This document shows, in pieces, positions 1 to 6,434 of a stretch of DNA of 42,595 nucleotides. Numbering within the stretch: position 1 is the first letter of the stretch; every line of letters starts with the position of its first letter. Position numbers and translations under genes: made by a program. Under the pieces are notes generated by a model. The model saw only the letters and a list, made by a program, of their open reading frames with translations. It had not been told where the DNA came from and searched no databases. Source of the DNA: Parcubacteria group bacterium GW2011_GWB1_45_10 (lineage in GTDB: Bacteria > Patescibacteriota > Minisyncoccia > UBA6257 > Brennerbacteraceae); NCBI GenBank assembly GCA_001001185.1, contig LCKC01000002.1, forward strand, positions 1 through 42,595, in the 5' to 3' direction.

Positions 1-1451
1 GTTTCACCAATAAGCTTCAGCTGCTGACGGACAAGATTTTCAATCTCTTTAGGGATGGGAAAAGAATAAACACAGCGGGTACAGTTTTTCCTGACCAGTC
101 TCTGGGCAATCACCATAATCACGGTTGAAGCCAGTAAAAACGCCGGCGCTTTCATGTCCAAAAGCCGCGGAATCGCCGACGGCGCGTCATTGGTGTGCAA
201 AGATGACAAAACCAGATGGCCGGTCAAGGCCGCGTGAATGCCGATTTCCACAGTTTCATCGTCTCTGATCTCGCCAATCATAACAATATCCGGATTTTGT
301 CTGACCAAAGCCCGCAAGCCATTGGCAAAAGTAATGCCGGCTTTTTGGTTGACCTGGGTCTGGTTGGCGCGCGGAATCTCGTACTCAATCGGATCTTCAA
401 TGGTGTTGATATTGACTGCCGGCGTGTTGAGAATATGTAAAATCGCGTAGAGCGTCGTCGTCTTGCCGTGACCGGTCGGCCCGGTGACTAAAATCATGCC
501 GTGCGGCTTTTTAATCTCTTCCTGAACTTGCTGAATTCCTTTGGCAGACAGCCCCAGCTCTTCCAAAGTCAGGGGTCTGGCGGCGGATTTCAGCAAACGC
601 ATCTCGATTTTTTCGCCGTTCATCACCGGCATGATATTCACCCTGATGTCAATGAATCCGCCTTCGGCCATCTCCGAACGGAATCGACCGTCTTGGGGCG
701 TTTGGTGTTCGTCTATCTGCAGGTTCGCCAAAATCTTGACCCGGGCGACCAGAATCGGCTCAATCACTTTTTGCAGCGTCAGAATTTCATCTAGGATCCC
801 GTCAACCCGATAACGAATCAAAAGCTCGTTCGGCAAAGGTTCAAAGTGAATGTCTGAAGCGTTCAGGGCGACGGCGTGTTCAATAATGCTGTCAAGAATC
901 GTGACAATCGGCAGGGCGTCCGCCAGCTTTGACATGTCAATCTCGCCGCCGACTTCACCCATGACTTTTTTGACGTTTTCCGAAATAATCTCGTCAAACT
1001 CTTTTTTGATTTCTTTGCCGTACTGCTTCAGCCCGAACTTCAGGCTTGATCTGGCAGTTAAATAAACCTCAATCTCCATTTTCAGCTTGGCGCGCAAAAA
1101 CTCAATCGTTTCGTAATCCAAAGGATCAGCCATTGCCAGCTTTAAGGTGTTTTTCTTTTCGTCTTTTTCAAAGATGACGACATTTTTGGCTTTGGCGTAG
1201 CTTTCCGGAACCAGACCGATGATTTCTTTGCTGAGCGCCGGCCGCTTTCTGAGGTCAATAATCGGAATATGATAATTAGACTCCAAAAGCTCGATTAAAT
1301 AATCTTCAGTAATCTCGCCGCGGCTGACCAAAACCTCAGCCAAAGGCATGGCCAGCCTGCCGGCTTCACTTGTGGCTGCGGCAAAAGCTTTTTCCTTAAT
1401 GATGCCGGAGTTCAAAAGTAGGTCTTTGAGTTTGTGTTCGGGAATATGCAT
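1..1451 (-). CDS. pilB: PilB/GspE-family type IV pilus assembly ATPase (3' end outside window)
   Basis: Absent from the ORF track because the frame runs off the window; translated by hand it is open for 483 codons from the ATG at 1451. The hexameric ATPase powers pilin polymerisation at the inner face of the cytoplasmic membrane. Seen: an N-terminal MshEN-like region (about residues 1-150), a Walker A loop GPTGHGKTTT near residue 322, a Walker B-type segment NPDIVMIGEIRD near 383-395 with the Asp box residues, and the start of the C-terminal cysteine motif (CTRC) just before the window edge. The start lies 1 nt after the stop of the upstream membrane protein (TAA-A-ATG), so the two are probably translationally coupled. 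PilB is favoured over the retraction ATPase PilT because of the MshEN domain and the cysteine motif. The C-terminus, and any following pilT or pilC, cannot be seen. Confidence 0.93.
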   Translation of the reverse strand, partial: MHIPEHKLKDLLLNSGIIKEKAFAAATSEAGRLAMPLAEVLVSRGEITEDYLIELLESNYHIPIIDLRKRPALSKEIIGLVPESYAKAKNVVIFEKDEKKNTLKLAMADPLDYETIEFLRAKLKMEIEVYLTARSSLKFGLKQYGKEIKKEFDEIISENVKKVMGEVGGEIDMSKLADALPIVTILDSIIEHAVALNASDIHFEPLPNELLIRYRVDGILDEILTLQKVIEPILVARVKILANLQIDEHQTPQDGRFRSEMAEGGFIDIRVNIMPVMNGEKIEMRLLKSAARPLTLEELGLSAKGIQQVQEEIKKPHGMILVTGPTGHGKTTTLYAILHILNTPAVNINTIEDPIEYEIPRANQTQVNQKAGITFANGLRALVRQNPDIVMIGEIRDDETVEIGIHAALTGHLVLSSLHTNDAPSAIPRLLDMKAPAFLLASTVIMVIAQRLVRKNCTRCVYSFPIPKEIENLVRQQLKLIGE

Positions 1452-1452
1452 T

Positions 1453-2082
1453 TTAAATTTTCAGCGAAGATAAAGAAATGAACTTGCTCAAATAACCTCC
1501 AAAAACCAGGGTCAGAGCCGCGCCCAAAAGCAGGGGTGGACCGAGAGTGACGCGATTTTGTTTGAAAAAAACTGACATTGCCAAAGAAAACAGAATCATC
1601 AGAGCAAAACTCAGCGGTAAAAACAAAAGAAAAAGAGGCCAGCCGCAAAAAAGACCCAAAAGCAAACCCAGTTCCGGCTCAAACGGTTCAAAAAATCGCG
1701 GCCAGCGCTTTTCCAACAGCTTCAAAAAGAAGTAAAACAAGACCGCAACCAGGGCCGTCGCCAGAAAATTAAACCAAAACCGGCTCAAAGCGTAATAAAA
1801 AAAATACCCGCCCGAAGATTCGGTCAAAAGCCTGAGTTTGCCGAAAAAACCCGGCACGCTCGGGTCAAGGCTTGATTCCAAAAGAACTCTGCCAAACCCG
1901 GTGTTTGACCAAAGCTGGTACTGAAACCAAGTTTTCAGAGAAGCAAACGCGAAATAAAACAAAGCCGTTGCTTTGATTAATCCCCAAAAAGATTTTTTTG
2001 CCAGATAAAAATAAACCGCGGCTGGGAAAATAATCGAGTAAAACACCAGCGGAAACCACGCCATGTAAGAAATTATATTCAT
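1453..2082 (-). CDS. Polytopic membrane protein, possibly a degenerate prepilin peptidase (A24-like)
   Basis: A 209-residue, very hydrophobic protein with about five to six membrane segments. It lies between the pilin gene and pilB and ends 1 nt before pilB starts. The C-terminal third (ELGLLLGLFCGWP, then a hydrophobic stretch and VTLGPPLLLGAAL) resembles the last helices of type IV prepilin peptidases, where a GxGDxK motif normally precedes LGLxLGWP and a basic loop leads into 'pfGPxLxxG'. Here the GxGD position reads FEPE, so the catalytic aspartate is not conserved. I infer a pilus-biogenesis membrane protein, possibly a non-catalytic peptidase relative. An unrelated small membrane protein is the alternative. 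No Shine-Dalgarno is seen before the ATG at 2082. Confidence 0.6.
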   Translation of the reverse strand: MNIISYMAWFPLVFYSIIFPAAVYFYLAKKSFWGLIKATALFYFAFASLKTWFQYQLWSNTGFGRVLLESSLDPSVPGFFGKLRLLTESSGGYFFYYALSRFWFNFLATALVAVLFYFFLKLLEKRWPRFFEPFEPELGLLLGLFCGWPLFLLFLPLSFALMILFSLAMSVFFKQNRVTLGPPLLLGAALTLVFGGYLSKFISLSSLKI

Positions 2083-2098
2083 AAGTTCGGGAAACGTC

Positions 2099-2118
2099 GC
2101 GCCAGACGCGACTGGCGC
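2099..2118 (-). other. Perfect 7-bp hairpin between pilin and downstream membrane-protein gene
   Basis: GCGCCAG and CTGGCGC flank a 6-nt loop, just upstream of the ATG at 2082. No U-tract follows on either strand, so it is not a standard terminator. It may stabilise the abundant pilin mRNA or reduce read-through into the downstream genes. Confidence 0.35.
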
Positions 2119-2209
2119 GTTTGACGTGCCGCCGCAAAAAACGCAGACTCAACCGGCGGCGCCGGAAAATTCAAACTCTCAGCTGGCTTGAAAAGAAAGG
2201 CGGGAAACT

Positions 2210-2965
2210 CTAAAAGTCATTGGTGCCGGGGAGAATCGTCAGGCCAGTGCCCATCTCAAACAAGTTTGAGTTGTTGCCGCCGTCTTTGGCTGACCGGTCG
2301 TCAGAACCACCGACGCCGTAAGAACCGCTTTCCAGCCTGGAATCAATCTCAAAAGACGCCGGGGTTTTTTTGCAGGCATAGCGGTACATTAACGCGCCGT
2401 TGTTAAGCACTGCGGCTGTGGATGTATCTGAACCAGTGGTTGTAGAAAGATCATTGGTCGGGTCAAGCGGCAGATTGGAGATTGGCGAACCGCCGGTAAT
2501 CGCACCAAGGTTAACCGGAATCCAGCCAGTGCCGTCAACTAAAGTCGCGCCGGTGGTGGAAGCGTTCTGTTCCCAGCTGGTGGCTGCTTGAGTCCACCCG
2601 GTCGGAGGCGTGGCGTCAGTAACACTTTCGCCGCCGCCGGCAGTGGTATTGATGCTTAGCCAAAGCTCTTCATTGGCAGCAGTGCCGCCGTCGCATTTGT
2701 CATTAACTGTGCCGGAAGTGCCGTCAAGCTGGGGCCCGGAAACCGTTGACATATAAATGGCAATCGCGGTCTTCAGTGTTGAAAGGTCGGAAATCCTTTG
2801 GGTATCGCGGGACTTTGCCAGAATTTCAGTCGGGTTAAGAACAAAGATTAAGACCACGGATAAAATCGCCAACACGGTGATGACAATCAAAAGCTCCAAG
2901 AGCGTGAACCCTTTTTGAGCTGTCGTCGCCCGGACCAAACCTTCCCCTTTTTTAAACATGAACAT
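2210..2965 (-). CDS. Type IV pilin / pseudopilin with class III signal peptide
   Basis: A 251-residue prepilin. After a basic leader of about 18 residues comes the prepilin-peptidase site and N-methylation motif GFTLLELLIVI, cleaved between Gly and Phe, with the conserved Glu at mature position 5. The hydrophobic helix continues to about residue 43 (VLIFVLNP), followed by KSRDTQRISDLSTLKTAI, a layout common in pilins of CPR bacteria. The globular domain is Gly/Thr/Ser-rich with two cysteines (NDKCDGG and YRYACKK) that could form a disulphide. The mature protein would be extracted from the membrane and assembled by PilB with PilM-N and PilO encoded in the same region. Two in-frame ATGs (2965 and 2959) are possible starts. 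An extended -10 promoter lies about 45 nt upstream, so the pilin can be transcribed separately from the receiver genes. Confidence 0.92.
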   Translation of the reverse strand: MFMFKKGEGLVRATTAQKGFTLLELLIVITVLAILSVVLIFVLNPTEILAKSRDTQRISDLSTLKTAIAIYMSTVSGPQLDGTSGTVNDKCDGGTAANEELWLSINTTAGGGESVTDATPPTGWTQAATSWEQNASTTGATLVDGTGWIPVNLGAITGGSPISNLPLDPTNDLSTTTGSDTSTAAVLNNGALMYRYACKKTPASFEIDSRLESGSYGVGGSDDRSAKDGGNNSNLFEMGTGLTILPGTNDF

Positions 2966-3008
2966 ATATTGCTTAAATTAATAAAAATTGTTCAGCGAAC
3001 TTTAGTCA

Positions 3009-3017
3009 ATTATACCA
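3009..3017 (-). promoter_or_regulatory. Extended -10 promoter for the pilin gene
   Basis: The minus strand reads TGGTATAAT, a perfect -10 with the TGn extension. No good -35 lies 16-18 nt upstream. The predicted start gives a 5' UTR of about 37 nt before the pilin ATG. Confidence 0.7.
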
Positions 3018-3065
3018 CAAATCTTTTCAAGGGCGATATCCACAGGCTGGCGGCGGGAGCCTATT

Positions 3066-3464
3066 TTAAGCAAGGTATTTTCTGACTAACTCTATCACCT
3101 CGTTTATTTTGGCATTGGCTTTGATGATATACTCTTTGACCCCGAGTTTTTTGCCTTTTTCAATGTCTTCCGCCTGACCAAGGTTGCTCAAAATCAGCAC
3201 CGGCACGCTTTTCCAGCGGTCATTTTTCCGGATCTGCTCCAAAACATCAAAGCCGCTGATGCCCGGCAGCATGATATCAAGCAAAATCAAATCCGGCGGA
3301 TCTTTGGCAAGCATAGCCAGAGCCTGGTCGCCGTCAGACGCGATTAAAAGCTCAATGCCTTCTTTTTCAAACTTGACATCATAAGCTTTCTGCAAAAAAA
3401 CATCGTCTTCAATAATCAAAACGGTTTTTCGGCTTCTGTTTTGTTTTGGTTCGTTTGGTGTCAT
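3066..3464 (-). CDS. Stand-alone response regulator receiver (CheY-like) 1
   Basis: A 132-residue single REC domain with no output domain. Seen: the acidic pair in LIIEDD (residues 17-21), phospho-acceptor Asp63 in LILLDIMLPG, Ser93 at the switch Thr/Ser position (ILSN) and Lys115 (YIIKA). All residues needed for phosphoryl transfer and Mg binding are present. It lies 6 nt downstream of another REC gene and is last in the run of receivers. Its sequence around SNLGQAEDIEKG closely resembles the REC protein at 6040-6432 (SNLGKDEDIKKG), pointing to a local duplication. Its partner could be any of the three kinases in the island. The output is unknown; a protein-protein role on the pilus machinery is inference. 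Confidence 0.93.
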   Translation of the reverse strand: MTPNEPKQNRSRKTVLIIEDDVFLQKAYDVKFEKEGIELLIASDGDQALAMLAKDPPDLILLDIMLPGISGFDVLEQIRKNDRWKSVPVLILSNLGQAEDIEKGKKLGVKEYIIKANAKINEVIELVRKYLA

Positions 3465-3470
3465 GGCTTT

Positions 3471-3884
3471 TTAGCGGTCAATCGAACAGATGCCGTTTTC
3501 CAGGCAGTTTGTCAGCTCTTCAACAATCTGATCAACGCTGTGCTGGGCTTTAACCAGATAACCTTTTGCCCCGAGTTCCAAAGAACGGTTGACAAACTCC
3601 GGCTGACTGAAGTTGCTGAAAACAATCACCGGAACTTTTTTGAGTTCTTGATCTTTGTTTTTTTCTTCCATGAAATAATAACCGTCACCGCGAGGCATCC
3701 GCAGGTCAAGTAAAACGCCGGAGTATTGCTTTTGTTTCAACATCTCCAGCCCGGCAATGCCGTCTCCGGCCGAATCACCCTGGTACCCGGATTTGTTCAG
3801 TTTCCATAAAATCGCTTCCCGGGTCGGCTCGTCGTCTTCAATCACCAAAATGACACGGCTGATTTTTTCGGGATTTTTTGTCAT
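3471..3884 (-). CDS. Stand-alone response regulator receiver 2
   Basis: A 137-residue REC domain: VIEDDE at residues 14-19, phospho-acceptor Asp60 in VLLDLRMPRG, Ser90 in VFSN and Lys112 in YLVKA. It ends with a short tail holding two cysteines (NCLENGIC) that the sibling proteins lack. Its start overlaps the stop of the upstream receiver gene by 4 nt, so translation is coupled. It is the most divergent of the five receivers: IVFSNF replaces ILSNLG and there is a GYYFMEEK helix. No DNA-binding or enzymatic output is present. Confidence 0.92.
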   Translation of the reverse strand: MTKNPEKISRVILVIEDDEPTREAILWKLNKSGYQGDSAGDGIAGLEMLKQKQYSGVLLDLRMPRGDGYYFMEEKNKDQELKKVPVIVFSNFSQPEFVNRSLELGAKGYLVKAQHSVDQIVEELTNCLENGICSIDR

Positions 3885-4261
3885 AAATTCTTCAAAACTT
3901 CCTTCAATTTTTTGACAATCTCTTCTATAGTATATTCGCTTTTGATGATGTAATCCACAACGTTAAAACTGAAAGCCTGCCTGAGTTTTTCATTGCCGCC
4001 GGAAACGCTGACCACGATGACCGGCAGATTGGCAGTCTCCGGATTCTGCCTGATTTGGCGCAAAACTTCCAAGCCGTTGATTTTCGGCAAAAGCAGGTCA
4101 AGCGAAACCAGTGTCGGCCGCAAGGTTTTCAAAACCTCCAAAGCCTCTTCCCCCGAAGACGCCGTAAAAACCTCAACTCCGGCTTTGCCCAGCTTCAGTT
4201 TCAACGCTTCTTGCAAAGACGGTTCGTCTTCAATCACCAGAACGGTTTTTTTCTCAGGCAT
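3881..4261 (-). CDS. Stand-alone response regulator receiver 3
   Basis: A 126-residue REC domain: VIEDEP, phospho-acceptor Asp55 in LVSLDLLLPK, Ser85 in VVSVSGG and Lys107 in YIIKSEY. It overlaps the next receiver gene by 4 nt and follows the previous one by 2 nt. VVSVSG, NVVDYIIKS and the C-terminal helix are nearly repeated in the neighbour at 4264-4656 (VVSVSG, NVIDYIVKS), so the two are recent paralogues. Having Ser-Val-Ser instead of the usual Thr/Ser-Ala/Gly at the switch position may slow or redirect activation; that is inference. Confidence 0.92.
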   Translation of the reverse strand: MPEKKTVLVIEDEPSLQEALKLKLGKAGVEVFTASSGEEALEVLKTLRPTLVSLDLLLPKINGLEVLRQIRQNPETANLPVIVVSVSGGNEKLRQAFSFNVVDYIIKSEYTIEEIVKKLKEVLKNL

Positions 4262-4263
4262 GG

Positions 4264-4656
4264 TTATTTATCAGCGCGACTGGTCATAAAATCGTCGACT
4301 TTTTTGACAATATCCTCAAGCCGGTACTGGCTTTTGACAATGTAGTCAATCACATTGAGTTCAAACGCCCGCTGGATTTTTTCCGGCGTGCCGGAAACCG
4401 AAACCACCATCACCGGAATGTTTTTCCACTGGGGCGTTGAACGCAGATTTTGCAAAAACTGGAATCCGCCCATGCCCGGCAAAAGCAGGTCGAGCCAGAT
4501 TAAATCTGGGGTTTCCTTAACCAGAACGCCCAGGCCAGCTTCGGCGCTGAAAGCCGTCAAAACCTGATACTGGTTTTTACTTCTGAACTTTGCCTGAATC
4601 GCTTCCTGCAGCGGCTCTTCGTCTTCAATGATAAGAATTTTCCTTTTGGTTTCCAT
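4264..4656 (-). CDS. Stand-alone response regulator receiver 4
   Basis: A 130-residue REC domain: LIIEDEE, phospho-acceptor Asp56 in LIWLDLLLPG, Ser86 in VVSVSG and Lys108 in YIVKSQ. It is the first gene of the four-receiver run and has its own extended -10 promoter only about 15-20 nt upstream, in the gap after the kinase gene. The receivers can therefore be made in excess of the kinase. No output domain is present. It is a paralogue of receiver 3. Confidence 0.93.
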   Translation of the reverse strand: METKRKILIIEDEEPLQEAIQAKFRSKNQYQVLTAFSAEAGLGVLVKETPDLIWLDLLLPGMGGFQFLQNLRSTPQWKNIPVMVVSVSGTPEKIQRAFELNVIDYIVKSQYRLEDIVKKVDDFMTSRADK

Positions 4657-4677
4657 GTTAATTATTTTCTAGCTTTA

Positions 4678-4686
4678 ATTATATCA
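4678..4686 (-). promoter_or_regulatory. Extended -10 promoter for the receiver-gene run
   Basis: TGATATAAT on the minus strand, between the histidine kinase stop (4693) and the receiver ATG (4656). The predicted 5' UTR is about 15 nt. No clear -35 is seen. Confidence 0.65.
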
Positions 4687-4692
4687 TAAGCC

Positions 4693-6033
4693 TCATTCGT
4701 TCAGCCGCGCCCAGCCCTCCCTAACCTGCATGCCGGATTCCGGAATCGTAAAGAGAAACTCCGCGCCTTTATCAACCTCAGAAACACACCAGATCTTGCC
4801 GCCCCAGGCCTCAACCAAATACTTTGCCAGGGATAAGCTTAATCCCCAGCCGTCGGGCGAGTAAGCCAAAGCATTGTCGGCGCGGAAAAACTTTTCAAAG
4901 ATATGCTCCTGGCTTTTTTTCGGAATGCCGATGCCTTCGTCTTTGACCGAGATCTCAACCTCGTCTTTGTTCTTTGATAAAGAGATGATGATTTTGCCGG
5001 GCTTTGACGAATAAGTAATCGCGTTGTCAAGAAGGTTTCGGACAACAATGGAAAAAATTTCCTGGTCAACCGCAAGCTTGGGAAACGGACTAGGTTCAGC
5101 GGTTATCTCAATCTCTTGCCGTTTTTCTTCGGCTTTTGCCGAAGCGTCACGAACCAGGTTTTCAACCGCTTCTTTGATGTCTGTTAAAACCGGCTCAATC
5201 CTGATTTTTCCGGCTTCAGAACGGGCAACCTGCAAAAGCAAACCGATAAGCTTTATCATCCGTTCAGCCCCTTGGTAAACCCGTTCAAGAAAATGCGATT
5301 GTTTTTTTGTCAGCTTGCCGACGTCGCCCAAAAGCAGCATTTCGGAAAACCAGCGCATTGAAGTTAAAGGCGTTCTTAACTGGTGCGAAGCGGTGGCAAT
5401 GAAGTTTGACTCGGCTTCTTCAAAGCGCTTTTCTTCAGTCGAGTCGCGGAAAACAATCACGCCGCCAATAATCTTATCCTCAAGAACAATCGGCGACGAC
5501 GACAGGATAACCGGAAACCGCCGGCCGTTAAAATCTTCAAAGTACAGGTCTTTATCAAGGTCAGCGACAACCTTCAAGCCGGTCCCAATGGCCTTGACGA
5601 TTGGATGGTCTCTCTCCGCCACCTTGGCGTTGTTTTCAAAAGCATTGATGACGCTTCGGATATCTTTGTTTAAAAGCTGACCCGGGCTGGCGGAAAGAAT
5701 CTTTTGCGCCATCGGGTTAAACGAAACAATCCTGAACCTAGTATCAACCTCAATCAAGCCTTCACCCATGGAAAAAACCACGGCGTTCAAGTGGTTTTTC
5801 CCCCTGATTAAACTGGAAAGCAGCAAAAGATTGCCGAAGATTAAAAATCCGCTGACAAGCGCCAAAGCGCCGAGCGCCCAGTGGCGCCAAAAATAAAGCT
5901 CAACCACGCCAAGAACAACAAAGATAATCCCGATGAGAACCGAAAACGCCATCACCAAACGAACACTCCAGTGAAGCAATGGTTTCTCCAAAACAGTTCT
6001 TTGATTTTGCTTTTCAGATAAACTCTCCGCCAT
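4693..6033 (-). CDS. Membrane sensor histidine kinase with PAS domain
   Basis: A 446-residue kinase. Two membrane helices (about 27-50 and 53-76) are joined by a very short loop, so it has essentially no external domain. Next come a PAS domain (about 82-200), a HisKA dimerisation/phosphotransfer domain with His217 in ATASHQLRTPL, and a HATPase with N-box NLLDNA (Asn337) and G1 DEGIGIP (365-371). The G2 loop reads GWGLSLSL where GxGLGLS is usual. No receiver domain is attached. It starts 6 nt after the REC gene at 6040-6432. The likely role is to sense a membrane or cytoplasmic signal through PAS and phosphorylate the neighbouring receivers. Its HisKA region (RTPLTSMRWFSEML) is nearly identical to that of the 800-aa kinase, so the two may share partners. 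Confidence 0.93.
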   Translation of the reverse strand: MAESLSEKQNQRTVLEKPLLHWSVRLVMAFSVLIGIIFVVLGVVELYFWRHWALGALALVSGFLIFGNLLLLSSLIRGKNHLNAVVFSMGEGLIEVDTRFRIVSFNPMAQKILSASPGQLLNKDIRSVINAFENNAKVAERDHPIVKAIGTGLKVVADLDKDLYFEDFNGRRFPVILSSSPIVLEDKIIGGVIVFRDSTEEKRFEEAESNFIATASHQLRTPLTSMRWFSEMLLLGDVGKLTKKQSHFLERVYQGAERMIKLIGLLLQVARSEAGKIRIEPVLTDIKEAVENLVRDASAKAEEKRQEIEITAEPSPFPKLAVDQEIFSIVVRNLLDNAITYSSKPGKIIISLSKNKDEVEISVKDEGIGIPKKSQEHIFEKFFRADNALAYSPDGWGLSLSLAKYLVEAWGGKIWCVSEVDKGAEFLFTIPESGMQVREGWARLNE

Positions 6034-6039
6034 AAAAAG

Positions 6040-6432
6040 TTATTTACCGGTCGTTGCTTGTCCAAGCGCAGAGTTTATTTTTTCAACAATCGACCGAATT
6101 GAGTATTTGCTCTTAACCAGATAGTCGTCAGCGCCGAGCCCTATGCCTTTTTTAATGTCTTCGTCCTTGCCGAGATTGGAAAGGATAATCACCGGCGTTT
6201 GCAGACGTTTTTCCTGACGGATAATTGAAAGCACTTCAAATCCGCTTTTTTTCGGCATCACCAAGTCAAGCAAAATCAAATCTGCTTTTATATCCAACAT
6301 TTTGTCTGCTTCTTCGCCGTCTTTGGCGACCAAAACCCTGTATCCTTCACGTTCAAGAGCAAAGACCAAGGTTTTAACCGTCATCACGTCGTCTTCTACC
6401 AAAAGTATGATTGTCTTTTTTCTTTTATTCAT
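6040..6432 (-). CDS. Stand-alone response regulator receiver 5
   Basis: A 130-residue REC domain: LVEDDV, phospho-acceptor Asp56 in LILLDLVMPK, Ser85 in ILSN and Lys107 in YLVKSK. It sits between two kinase genes (6 nt from one, 2 nt from the other), so it is the probable cognate receiver of the polytopic kinase at 6435-8549. It resembles receiver 1. There is no output domain. Confidence 0.93.
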   Translation of the reverse strand: MNKRKKTIILLVEDDVMTVKTLVFALEREGYRVLVAKDGEEADKMLDIKADLILLDLVMPKKSGFEVLSIIRQEKRLQTPVIILSNLGKDEDIKKGIGLGADDYLVKSKYSIRSIVEKINSALGQATTGK

Positions 6433-6434
6433 AT

